Below, one piece after another: positions 12,439-22,212 of a stretch of DNA of 64,000 nucleotides (the first letter of the stretch is position 1; each line of letters opens with the position of its first letter). The DNA lies in assembly GCA_946699065.1 (NCBI GenBank), contig CAMPDV010000940.1, positions 62,001-126,000 on the forward strand, in the 5' to 3' direction. The notes below the pieces were generated by a model that ran no database searches, had not been told where the DNA came from, and was given only the letters and a program-made list of their open reading frames with translations. The position numbers and the translations under genes are program-made. The stretch comes from Loxodes magnus. Taxonomy: Eukaryota; Ciliophora; Karyorelictea; Loxodida; Loxodidae.

Positions 12439-12482
12439 TGAAATGTAAACAAGATTAAAAAACAATTAAAAAACATTTACTA

Positions 12483-12523
12483 ACGTCTATAATTGAAAGA
12501 AGCAATTCTTGCAATTAAAGACG
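12483..12523 (+). other. 3'-terminal hairpin of LINE A1
   Basis: Arms CGTCTATAATTG and CAATTAAAGACG pair over 11 of 12 positions around a ~15-nt loop. LINE C has the same hairpin at 29971-30011 and 47101-47141 with several substitutions that keep pairing. LINE B has a weaker version at 27758-27798. It lies just before the tail, where LINE reverse transcriptases recognise their RNA; that role is inferred. Confidence 0.7.
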
Positions 12524-12562
12524 TCAAAAAACTCTTTTAGTTTAAATTTAATTTAATTTAAT

Positions 12563-12583
12563 TTAATTAATTTCTCTTTAATT
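12563..12583. repeat. Target-site duplication, 3' copy, of LINE A1
   Basis: TTAATTAATTTCTCTTTAAT plus a short extension follows the AATTT tail and matches 6505-6524. Downstream sequence then continues as in the empty site at 55022 onward. Confidence 0.8.
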
Positions 12584-13075
12584 TATAAAGATATTAGATT
12601 AGTTATAACTAATACATTTAGATAACTTTCTATTTTTATAGCAAACTAATATTTATTATTTATGTTATTTTTGTAATTATCATTTTAAATTAATAATACC
12701 TAAATTATTCTAGATTATTTAAAGATAAAAACTTAAATCTATTATTCTATACAAATCTAAAAAACATAGTTATCACTATTAATACTATCTTTCTTAAAAT
12801 AGTTGTTTACTATTAAGAAAACTATAAGCTTTCTTAAGAAAGAAAATATATTTATAATATTTTCTATTACTATTTTCTGAATTAATAGAAAGAGTAAACT
12901 TAACATAACATATTTCTTTGTAGTATGAGATAATATAAGTATTAGATTAGCTAATATAAGCTATTTAAAACTAATCTAATAGATTATTATTTACTCTTAA
13001 TACATTTTATTAATCTACTATTATTCTTCCTAATCAACAATTATACATGTTTTGCTTTATAGCACATCATAATTT

Positions 13076-14921
13076 ATTAATCTTAAACATTACAAAAGAT
13101 TAAAACATAAAAAGATGATATAGATAGTTATAGAATTATTTGAAACTTAGGTATTAAAATAAGCTAGATTTTTAGATTATTTATAATTTTCATAAATTTA
13201 AATTATATTTATATATTCCTTTTTATTAACTATCTTTTGTAATTAACTTTTGTTTGGAAAACTGATAAAAAGATACATTTTGTAAAATATTTAGTCTTAA
13301 TTTATCTAAGTTTATTTTAGTGAGCATAAGAGTATATTAAATTTAAAGTATTAATGATACTAGTTCTATAAAACATTTAGTTAATTATATGTACTAAAAT
13401 AAATAGTAAAGAGAAAACATTATTCTTTTATATAATTAAATAAAGAAAAGCTAGCTTAAATCTTCTATAGAGTCAATTATTTATATATCTAAAATCCTCT
13501 ATTTATCTTAAAGCCAAGTGTTTAATATATTATAGCCTCCTTTACTAATTCATTTAGTAATATTAATTCATAAAAACTTAAAAGAAAATTCCTTTTTACT
13601 TAACTGTACTTGCAAATATTCTAAGTACTTTAACTATTTAAAGATAGGTTTAATTAGAGATTAATAAGAAATTTTCTTATTCTCTAGATAAAATATTTAA
13701 TAAAGCTGTGCTTGCATTTCTTATTAATGAAGAATAATATTTTAAATTAAAATAAGGAAAATTAATATTTTTCTTTTTGTTTAATAAAAATTTAAAATAA
13801 TTTATATAAAATCTATTAATATTTTATAAAAAACCAAAGTAAATGCAAAAACATTAATTAAATATAATTTAAAAATATTAAGAAAATTTATAATTCTAAA
13901 TGATATTATAAATAAATATTTAAATATTTTATTAATGTTTAGATAAAACATATAATAAATTAAGTAATCTATATTTTAATTTTAGAAATGTAGTAAAATA
14001 TTTTTAAAAGTTAAATGAAAAATTATAAGGAAAACTTAAGAAATTAAATTTTTCAATAAAAAATGAATATAAAATTTACTAATTATTTAATTGATACTAT
14101 CAGTTTTATTAAATTATTTAAAAGAATTACTAAAAGAAAAAAATATAAATTAATTAATTAAAAAATTATAATTTAAAATTTTATATTTAACAATATTTGT
14201 GATAAAGATAAATATTAAAGAATACAAATTTTATTAATCTAGCATCGATTGACTTTTTAAATAAAGTAATTCAACAAAAAAATAATTATTCTTAGAAATT
14301 TTCAGTTTCAAAATATAAAAAATTAAAAATGTTAAAAAATTCTATAACTCTCAGTTTTTTATAATCAGCCTATTCGAAGATAGTTTATTTTTACTATTTT
14401 TCATCCTTTATGGATGTATATGTGGTAAAAGTATTAATTTTTTTACTAGTTTCAAATTTTAAACTTCTACTTAAGTGGAAACTTTTCAATACTTGAATAA
14501 ATAAGTAAAAATAATTTAATTTTTTATTTTCTAAACTTAATATGAAATTAAGCTTAATTTTTTAAAAATAATTTAATTTAAATATTAGAATTCTAACTTT
14601 ATATATTAAGTAAAGTAGCAAAATTAATTAAAATTTTGAATTAAAAGCATATTTATTTTTTAATTTTATTGATTAAAATATGCCTATAAATAAAATATGA
14701 AACTAGGAGTATTTTTTATTAAAAGGAGAGTTAAAGATTGTCAAAGAACAATAGATTTACAAATAAAATAAGATTAAACTTTTTGATAAATTTGTATTAA
14801 GAAAATAAAATATAAATGATAGTAAATTTGAATATTATTCTTACTTATTTAAATATTTAATATTATTTAAATATTTTAATTAAAATAAAAATTTCTGGTA
14901 ATTAAGTTTTATAAAAATTAC
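13076..14921. other. AT-rich left part of the core, no gene seen
   Basis: About 1.85 kb, matched at 55531-57389. Many small indels separate the two copies here, unlike the adjacent block to the right. There is no consistent strand bias and no motif. Runs near 13900-14700 are close to pure A/T. Confidence 0.5.
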
Positions 14922-16895
14922 TCATTTATAATTACAAATTATAAGCTAAAAATAATATTATTATAATAATAGTATTTATAATTTATTTACGTATCTTATA
15001 TTTATTATTTTTATAAATTTAATTTCATAGAAAAATAATTAATAATAATTAGTATTTAATAATTAATGCAATTGTATCTAATTTATCATTAAAATCAAAG
15101 TTTTCTAATTCTAGGTTTAAGACATCTTAAATAATTTTGTGAAATCATTGTTAAAAATCTCTCAGTCCCTTTCTACCAGAACATGCTAACAAAAAATTTA
15201 CTAGACAAAATAAAAATTGGCTTTCTAGATTGATTTTGATTTATAGATACTTTTTATTTAAGTCTTATTTCCTAAACTGTTCTTATTCTCTACATTAAAG
15301 ATATTTTTCTAAATTATATTTTTCACTTCCCATTTATTGAACTGAAGGCTGTAGCTCATTCAATGGTCTTTAATTATCTTACTTTGTCTATTTTTTGCCA
15401 CTTTTGTAATGAATTAATGAGGCATTTCTTTATTTTGTGAAGATTATTCTGAATCCTCAAATTAAGAATTAAAACTGATTATAATATTTCCTATTTGTTT
15501 ATTTTATACTTCTTAGATTTTACTTTTAGCAGGTATTTTATAGTGTTTTACACTTATTCTGCTGAGTTAGTCCTTTTTCTGTTTCAAATAAAAGTAATTT
15601 CTAATAGCTTGAGTAAATAATAAAGTCTTAAGATTTGATTTTGGATATCTATTAATATCTTTTTGATTTATGACTTATACTTTCTTATTTACTAATAATC
15701 ATAATTATTCTTATTTATTTGGTAAATCTAAAGTTCTAATTTTGAAATAGTTTCTCAATTAGTTTAGATGGAGATAAAATTTGAATGAAGATTTGATATT
15801 AAAATTTGAATAGTTCCCAGTTAATTGGTTTATTTCTTTAATTTAAATGAAATAAGAATCTTTCTTTTATTTAATTAAGATTTATATTAAATTAAAGATA
15901 TTCAATTAATATATTTATTAATAGAAATACTTTTAGTTAAAAAGTCTTCTACTATTATTAATTTCCTTTTTCTTCAAATTATATTAACTCTCTTTATCTA
16001 AACTTGTGTCTTACTATTATTATTTTAATCCACTCCTTATTTCTAAATAAGATGATACTATCATTTTGCTCTAATGCTTTATAACTAAAACATTAAAATT
16101 TCAATATTATTAAAACATAACCAAGCAAACTAATCTTCTTATTCTAAATAATTCAATGAATGTTAAAGGTATTAGATAAATCAAGTTCACTTGAAGGCTT
16201 AAAACATTATTTCATATCTATAACTTGCTCCTAAACTCTTCCTTTTACCGTTTCTATTCCCTTTAGTTATTTTTGCTTTTTGGAGTTCTTGATGTTCAGA
16301 CCAATGGAGAATTGACTTCTATAAAATGGTTGAATTTAAATTAGAAGTTTCAGATAAACTCTTTAATTAACTTAAATCCTTTTAAACATCTTATTTGGAA
16401 TCTTCTTTTCTGCTTAAAAATAGTCTCTTTAAGTTAAGTGCTAGTATTTTTAAGAATTGATATCTCAGCATGATACCATTTAAGAATTTTAATTAGCTTG
16501 AAATTTACACTTTTAAGTTTTATTTAAATTAGGTTATAATTATACATATTAGTGATATTAAAGTGTTCTCATCATAGTCTTCCTTTGTTACTTCTAATGT
16601 TTATATTATTCTATTAAGAATTAAATCTCTTCCTCATTCTTGCAAGTTAACTGTTCACTACTTGCTTACAAATAGTATCGCAAAATGGTAAGTTTTACTG
16701 ATTCTATAACTGATTTATAATGACATTTAATCTCTAGAGCTAATACAATTGTTTAGTAACTTTTATTAAGTTGATAATGATTTACTTGCTTCAATAAATT
16801 AAGGATTAGCTTTTCTTTTTTTTAATTAATTTAATTTAAAAATTAATAAAATGTAAGTGTCTATTTATTAAAATAGAGCCAAGAAAAGAGTTCAT
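14922..16895 (-). CDS. Core ORF alpha, unrecognised protein (about 657 aa)
   Basis: I do not recognise this product. The plus strand is pyrimidine-rich across 15,060-16,830, which suggests minus-strand coding. With TAR = Gln and TGA = Trp one minus frame gives balanced, protein-like segments such as KLIKILKWYHAEISILKN, NSPLVWTSRTPKSKNN and HVLVERDWEIFNNDFTKLF. About ten internal TGA codons would be Trp. The ATG at 16893-16895 is the only early start in frame, but it overlaps ORF beta; Met at about 16642 is an alternative. The end is placed at TGA 14922-14924, though the last ~130 bases look non-coding. The copy in unit 3 has no net indel over 15197-16851, but three small deletions at the distal end. 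No membrane segment or catalytic motif is evident. Confidence 0.5.
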
Positions 16896-17591
16896 AGTAA
16901 CCCTTCATTACAGTCAAGTCTTAAATTATTCAAAATTAATCAAGTAATTTAACCTTTTTAAGTAAACAGAACATAGATAGTCCAAGACTCCAATTATTCA
17001 AAAAATTACCCTCAATATTTACCTATACAGCTAAACATTCCTATACAAATATTGGAGATTAGATCAGAACTAAAATTTATAAAAGACGGAACTCTATAAA
17101 AAGTGTAATCATATGAAAAACAATCTATATTGCAAGATGCATAAATAATAAAAGAGTAAGTATTTGTAAATTTAGAAAATATTAGAAGCATAAAGCTAAT
17201 TAGAATCTTAATTAGTAAGATAATAACACTAATTAGTTCATCAATTGAACAAACTTTTAATCAAGAAACTAAAATTTATAATCAATCAGAGGAATATTAA
17301 TTATTAAGGAAATTTAAGAAAATAAGCTAATACCTATAGGTACTAATAGATAATAGCCTGCTTATATAAATTAGTCTTCATTGACCTTCAAATTAATATC
17401 CTAAGATTTATTCTTAGATATTATATTTCTCAGCTGTTGGAATTTTTTAATGCAAAAATTATAAAGTTAAGAAATAGAAGAGCTATGAAAATGTACAAAT
17501 TTAATTGAGAAACACTTAAGAAATAAAAAAATATGCAATTAATTTTGTTAGAATAAACAAAGGCTAAAAATAAAATAAAATTTAGGCTTGA
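16851..17591 (+). CDS. Core ORF beta, unrecognised protein (246 aa)
   Basis: Function unknown. The plus strand turns purine-rich here. ATG at 16851 follows an AT-rich gap and opens 246 codons up to TGA at 17589-17591, with one internal TGA (17382-17384) read as Trp in 'SLHWPSNQYPK'. If that TGA is the stop, the protein has 177 residues. The product is basic and rich in Gln, Ile and Lys, with likely helices (for example KKQKSYENVQIQLRNTQEIK). The unit 3 copy (59315-60055) keeps the same length with a few amino acid changes and no indel. It starts divergently from ORF alpha, overlapping by about 45 bases if both starts are right, and converges on ORF gamma. Confidence 0.5.
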
Positions 17592-18166
17592 AAAAACTCT
17601 AAAGGCTTAAATAAGCCAAAGCACGCACTCAAAATTATCATAGCATCTTTATAAATTGCAATTAGAGATCTAATTCTTGTTCTTTTAAGTTTTGTTCGAA
17701 TTTCTACAGTGATATATCGAATGTAAGTTCTACTCATTAGAAGCAAGTATTGTTTGAATTTATGGTTATTAAACTTTTTTTCTAGTTTTCTTTTCATAGT
17801 TATGTTTATATTCAGCATGCATTATATTTCTTTTAGCGCTGATATCTAGCAGAAAAATTACACAAAATAACTTTATCAATAGATTTAGGCCTTCTTTTAA
17901 TTTTATAGCATCTCAGTTTTTTTCTTAAATTTGACTTTTTATTATTGTTGTTTCTCTCATTTTATCTTTTGTTTTATTCTATTTATCTTTCCTAAAATTG
18001 TTTTAGGCAATAATTTTTAAGCTTTTGAAGGTAATTTTGCTCAAAATTGGAATGTAAAATTGCAGGTTTAACTTAAATATAATTTACTTAGTTATAAATT
18101 TTCTAGGTGTAATTTATTTTGGTTGATTTAACGAAGTTCTTATTTTATTAGATTATAGATTTTCAT
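17582..18166 (-). CDS. Core ORF gamma, unrecognised basic protein (about 195 aa or more)
   Basis: Not recognised. The plus strand is again T-rich, and the minus frame from ATG 18164-18166 (MKIYNLIKQELRQINQNK) stays protein-like through 'FWAKLPSKAQKLLPK' and the strongly basic 'ITMKRKLEKKFNNHKF' to 'TKLKRTRIRSLIAIYKDAM'. Internal TGA codons read as Trp (QFWAK, IKWEK, IYWQS). The 3' limit is set at 17582, where it meets ORF beta, because no TGA clearly closes it. A 2-nt difference at about 17620 between the two core copies shifts the frame of the last 12-13 codons. High Lys/Arg content would fit a nucleic-acid-binding protein, but that is a guess. Confidence 0.45.
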
Positions 18167-18253
18167 TAGCTTTTAATCATATTATCCCTGTTATCCTTTT
18201 CTTGAATAATGTTTAACTAGCTTTAATTTTATTGTTTAACAGCAACACCTAGT

Positions 18254-18640
18254 ATGATTAAAAATGAGATCCTTAATTATATAGTAAAATAGCTTATAAT
18301 AGAATAAATTGTTAGTCTTAGTTAAAGAAATGTAAAGTGAGCTAAAGCTAAAGGCTTAATATTAAGAGAGATAGTAAATTTAGTATAAATAAGTAATTTT
18401 TAAAGATTTAATCCATAGCTATTATATAAGGTAGCCTGTTTTTAGTTGTTAGAAACTTAATTTTAGTTTGAAATAGATTTATTAAAATAATTAGAAACTT
18501 TAGTTTAGTTAATTTATAATGGTAGAAATCAGATTATGCTAATACAATTAAAGATAAGTGCTTAAAATAACATATTATTTTAGCTTATGATTGCCTTTTA
18601 ATTAAGCATAATATATATAATTAACTAATTCGAAATTTTT
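18254..18640 (+). CDS. Core ORF delta, small helical protein (about 125 aa)
   Basis: Not recognised. ATG at 18254-18256 lies 88 bases from the start of ORF gamma on the other strand, so the two are divergent. The frame gives MIKNEILNYIVKQLIIEQ and then a helix-rich middle with 'KWAKAKGLILREIVNLVQ' (TGA as Trp) and 'LETLVQLIYNGRNQIML'. The pattern faintly recalls small histone-fold proteins, but I cannot align it well enough to claim that. The C-terminal limit is uncertain; coding character ends near 18640, where it faces ORF epsilon tail to tail. The copy in unit 3 is at 60716-61102 without an obvious frame change. Confidence 0.35.
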
Positions 18641-19071
18641 TTTACGCTAAATCTGAGTTATTAATTCATTTTCACTATCCGTTAATCTTTTTTCACTTAT
18701 CTTAGATTAAATTCAACTTTTCTCTAAAATTCCTCTTGTTTAGTTTCTATTTTTTTTGTTTAGTTAATTCATTATATAATAATGTATGTTCATTAGATCC
18801 CAAAAAAATATTTGCCAATTACTTTTTATTATGATAAAATTCTTTCAATGTATCTTTTCTTCCTTTTTTTAATATTTCTTTAATGTAATCTTTTACTATA
18901 AAGTCTATTTATTACTTCAGTTTTTCTTATTTATTACGTATTCTCAGTAATCAAATTAGTAACTGCCTCATATATGTGTATTAGTTCAAAGTTTGGTAGA
19001 TCTATTAGTTCTAACCTGTTATTGAGGTAAATGTTATACAATTAAAATTTACATTTTTCTCTTTCTTCCAT
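18620..19071 (-). CDS. Core ORF epsilon, lysine-rich protein, probably with an intron or frameshift
   Basis: Not recognised. Starting at ATG 19069-19071 (MEEREKCKFQLYNIYLNN, then LPNFELIHIYEAVTNLI), the product is clearly protein-like. Around 18900-18960 the good frame shifts by +1, and the second part (DYIKEILKKGRKDTLKEF, then NKKQLANIFLGSNEH) continues to about 18620. A short intron beginning in the GTTACTAA stretch would explain this, since the two core copies differ most just there, including a 2-nt indel; a disabling frameshift is the alternative. In unit 3 the same ORF is split by the 535-bp insert at 61296-61830. It borders the inner edge of the right inverted-repeat arm. Confidence 0.4.
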
Positions 19072-20320
19072 ATATTATTCTCATGTACTTATGATGGAGT
19101 TTCGTCTTATACTCCAGTATTGCAGAATTTACAAATTATGATGTGCTATAAAGCAAAACATGAAGTATTGCTGATTAGGAACCGAAAGATATAGAATAAT
19201 AATAGATTAATAAAATGTATTAAGAGTAAATAATAATCTGTTAGATTAGTTTTAAATAGCTTATATTAGCTAATCTAATACTTATATTATCTCATACTAC
19301 AAAGAAATATATTATGTTAAGTTTACTCTTTCTATTAATTCAGAAAATAGTAATAGAAGATAGTAAAAATATGCTTTCTTTCTTAAAAGTTTAGAATTTT
19401 CTTAATAGCAAACAACTTATTTTAAGAAAGAGAGTATTAATAGTTGTAACTATGTTTTTTAGATTTGTATAGAATAATAGAATTAAGTTTTTATCTTTAA
19501 ATAATCTAGAATAATTTAGGTATTATTAATTTGAAATGATAATTACAAAAATAACATAAATAATAAATATAATATTAATTTGCTATAAAAAGAGAAAGTT
19601 ATCTAAATTTATTTATTACATTTATATATTTTGCTAAGAATCAACATTATAATAAATTATATTAGTTTATTATTATAAGAGATATCTTTATAAATAAAAA
19701 GTTTTAATGAAATAATAGTAAGAAAGTGGATAAATAAAAGAGTTTATCTTATAAATACTAAAAATGTTTTTTTTTAAATAATTTGATGTTTTTTAATATT
19801 TATTCAAACTAATTAATAAGAAACTTATTTTATTTACTTTTTTAATTAGTAAATACCTTAAATAAATCATTTTTTTTTAATTAAATGTAAGAGAAAAATA
19901 ATAATTAATAACAGAAGCTTTAAAAAAATTGTAATGCTTTATTTATCATTTAAAAGGGTCTACAACGAAACAATTTTTTCTTATTAAGAGTCTTTGCTTT
20001 AAAGTCAAATAATTTGTAATAAATGCATATTAAAGTTATTATAATAAGGATATAATTCTTCGTTATAAACTTTTGAATAATATTTTATCCTTTTATTTAA
20101 AAGTAAAAAGATATAAAATAATTAAAATTATAAAAGTTTGTACACTATTAGTTTAATATCTTGTCTTGTTTTGGGACAAAAATAGAAAAATAAATGTTTA
20201 AGAAGATATTTATAATTATGCTAATAAATAATTTATTAGTTTAATTGTATTGAAATTAAGTAAGTAAAATTTATTGAGTTATTTAATTAATATTTATTAA
20301 AGTAAGTTATAAAAATTAAA

Positions 20321-21392
20321 ATGGAGAAAAAAGAAAAGCAATTTACTAAAAGTATTTTTTTAAGAAAACTCTTAAGAGCGAGAAGTCACATTTTAGGGAA
20401 AATATCTCTACTTCATTTTAAGTATGAAATTCTGCCTAACTTATGCTACTAAAAATTAATAAATAAGATCAGTTATGACCAAAGTAAAGGTATTTCTTTT
20501 ATATTTTTTAGACTAAGTCCTTACTGGTCACACTTCAGTTGTTTACTCGGTAGCTATATCAAGTGACCTGAATTGAATTGTATCAGGTTCAGAATATCCC
20601 GAAAATTTGATAAAGATCTGGAATTTCCAGACAGGTGATCTCCTAAAAACTATAGCAGAACATACTTCTACTGTTATATCGGTAGTAATCTCCCCTGACT
20701 CCAGCTATATCGTATCAGGATCTTCTGACTAAACCATAAAGATCTGAAACTTATAGACTGGTGCTCTCGTAAGAACTTTAACGGGGAATACTTCTCATGT
20801 TTACTCGGTAGCAATCTCTAATGACTCTAGCTACATAGTATCGGGATCTGATGACAAAACCATAAAGATCTGAAATTTCCACAATGGTGATTACTAAAGG
20901 ACTTTGTCTGGACATACTTTATATGTTTTCTCGGTAGTAATCTCCTATGACTCTAGATATATTATATCGGGATCTTGGGATAAAACTATAAAGATTTGGG
21001 ATTTCTAGACTGGTCAGCTTGTGCGAACTCTTACTGGGCATTCAGAATTAGTTTTATCGGTAATAGTGTCTAAGGATAATAGGTATATAATATCGGGTTC
21101 TCGGGACAGTACTATTAAGATATGGGACTTCTCTTCTGGTTAGTGTATTCGTACTCTTCAAGGTCATACAGCTGTTGTATCAAGTATTCAGTTAAGTGTT
21201 GATTCAAGTGTAATATTTTCCTGTTCATGGGATAAAACAATCAAGATATGGAACTTTGATAAGGGCGAGTGTATATAGACTTTATAAGGACATACTTTAG
21301 ATATATATTCTATTGCATTGAGTGCTGATAATAGATGGTTGGTATCGGGAGCTGAGGACAAGACAATAAGAAAGTGGAAAGTTTCGAGTTGA
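20321..21392 (+). CDS. WD40-repeat protein, copy 2 (seven-blade propeller, one intron)
   Basis: Join of 20321-20489 and 20512-21392, 349 codons plus TGA. I checked this copy codon by codon and it is intact. The N-terminus ([20 protein letters not shown]) is basic and five codons shorter than in copies 1, 3 and 4. Seven WD repeats start at about residue 57, for example '[13 protein letters not shown]' in repeat 1 and '[13 protein letters not shown]' at the end of repeat 7. The 22-nt intron (20490-20511) restores the frame. TGA encodes Trp in 'DLNWIVSGS' and in the IKIW strands of repeats 2 and 3, while repeats 1 and 4-6 use TGG there. The terminal TGA is at 21390-21392. Likely a scaffold or interaction protein; cellular role unknown. 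Confidence 0.93.
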
Positions 21393-21899
21393 GTAACTTG
21401 CTATTTGACTTAATTAAATTTTACGATTAAATATATAAGATATTGGTTATGCATTTAAATGAATATTTAATGATAACTATGTTTGTAGTTATATGAAGTG
21501 TTTTCTTTATATTTATTTAAAATTTGTTATATTCTTAAATATTTTTGGTTTAAAAAAAAAGTTGAGTAATATAGGTTATAGAAATTAGTGAGGTATGTTG
21601 ATTTAAAGTGTTTATGTTTAAAAATATTAAAAATATAATTTTGTTAAATGAAGATATGAAATAAGTTTAAGTTTAATTTTATGCTATAAAATTTTATAGA
21701 TTTATTTTTAGATTTTGTAAAAATTTCAAGTTGAGTATAAATTTTAATTTTTTTTTGTGAAGTAGTTATTATTTATAAGTTTAAAGTTATTTTATAATTT
21801 TGAATATTAATTAAAAATTTAATTAAGTATTTTATTTATTTTATTTTAAATTAAATTTTGTTTTTTAAATTTCGTTTTTTTATTATTTATTTTTTAATT
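21393..21899. other. AT-rich 3' flank of WD40 copy 2
   Basis: Nothing recognisable apart from A/T runs. It matches the 3' flanks of the other WD40 copies, with scattered indels beginning soon after the stop codon. Confidence 0.5.
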
Positions 21900-22212
21900 A
21901 ATTAATTTCAACTTAAAAAGTTTTTGGACCGGAATCTCCTTTCCGATTGCACGACCCGACACTCTCTTTTTATGGAATAACGGGGATACCCTGTTGTGCT
22001 CCAGGCACAGCTGCTACGGAACTTTATCGCTATGAGCAGCCAGACTTCAAGCCCCTACCAAGAGCGGATAATCTTAAAGACAGTGTTCCCTTAGGAAACT
22101 GACTCTGATCAGGGACTTTCTCAGCGAAACAAAAGGAAATTGTTCCTAGCCATAAAACCAGAAAGTGTCGTCACGAAGGTCATTATCAGCTCCCACCATC
22201 TTTTCAATTATT
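21900..22212. ncRNA. GC-rich module, copy 1 (possible structured RNA or SINE)
   Basis: About 300 bases near 50% G+C in a ~20% G+C setting. Copy 2 at 52249-52552 differs by roughly 30 substitutions but no indel. The substitutions do not favour any codon position, which argues against protein coding. Short hairpins are visible, for example GGAACTTGTTCC and CGGAAACTCCTTTCCG in copy 2, with near-perfect forms here. On the minus strand the module ends in a T run that could stop RNA polymerase III. No known RNA family was recognised. It has the opposite orientation, relative to the arm, to copy 2. Confidence 0.35.

Larger units (their letters stand above)
6525..12562 (+). mobile_element. LINE A1, full-length non-LTR retrotransposon
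   Basis: A 6.04-kb element with a short A-rich 5' leader, two overlapping reading frames, a 3' hairpin and an AATTT-type tail (12543-12562), bounded by ~20-bp target-site duplications. It encodes a Q/N/K-rich ORF1, an AP-type endonuclease, a reverse transcriptase and a C-terminal CxC...H...C knuckle, the normal outfit of APE-class LINEs. It lies in the left inverted-repeat arm of unit 1; unit 3 has the empty site and unit 2 a shortened copy. The low divergence from A2 suggests fairly recent activity, but A1 itself is frame-damaged. I do not assign a clade. Confidence 0.9.
3315..13075. repeat. Left arm of long inverted repeat, unit 1 (split by LINE A1)
   Basis: This sequence recurs in reverse complement at 19133-23027. 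The outer edge is placed where the match stops, near the segment around 3315-3360 (right arm: near 23027). The inner edge is at a shared stretch around 13050-13075 (right arm: 19133-19160). Without LINE A1 and one target-site copy (6525-12583) the arm is about 3.7 kb. It carries one WD40 gene pointing outward and an AT-rich upstream stretch. Similar arms sit in unit 2 (34310-37547) and unit 3 (51437-55530 and 62129-64000). Arms this long that carry a gene could be the ends of a large DNA transposon or of an inverted segmental duplication. Confidence 0.8.

Noticed and set aside
6525..12562. Identity with Tetrahymena germline LINE (REP-type) elements
   Set aside because: Those are read with TGA as stop; here TGA encodes conserved Trp in EN and RT, so the host is a different ciliate lineage.
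16465..16467. TGA codons in core ORFs as selenocysteine
   Set aside because: They are numerous and lie in Trp-like contexts, and TGA is Trp in the neighbouring WD40 and LINE genes.
18254..18640. Core ORF delta as a histone-fold protein
   Set aside because: Spacing of a few hydrophobic and Gly-Leu positions is suggestive, but no convincing alignment to a histone could be made by eye.
21900..22212. GC-rich module as RNase P or RNase MRP RNA
   Set aside because: One strand has a short GAAAGTCCC-like stretch and the other a short match to the metazoan MRP 3' end, but on opposite strands and without the rest of the conserved core.
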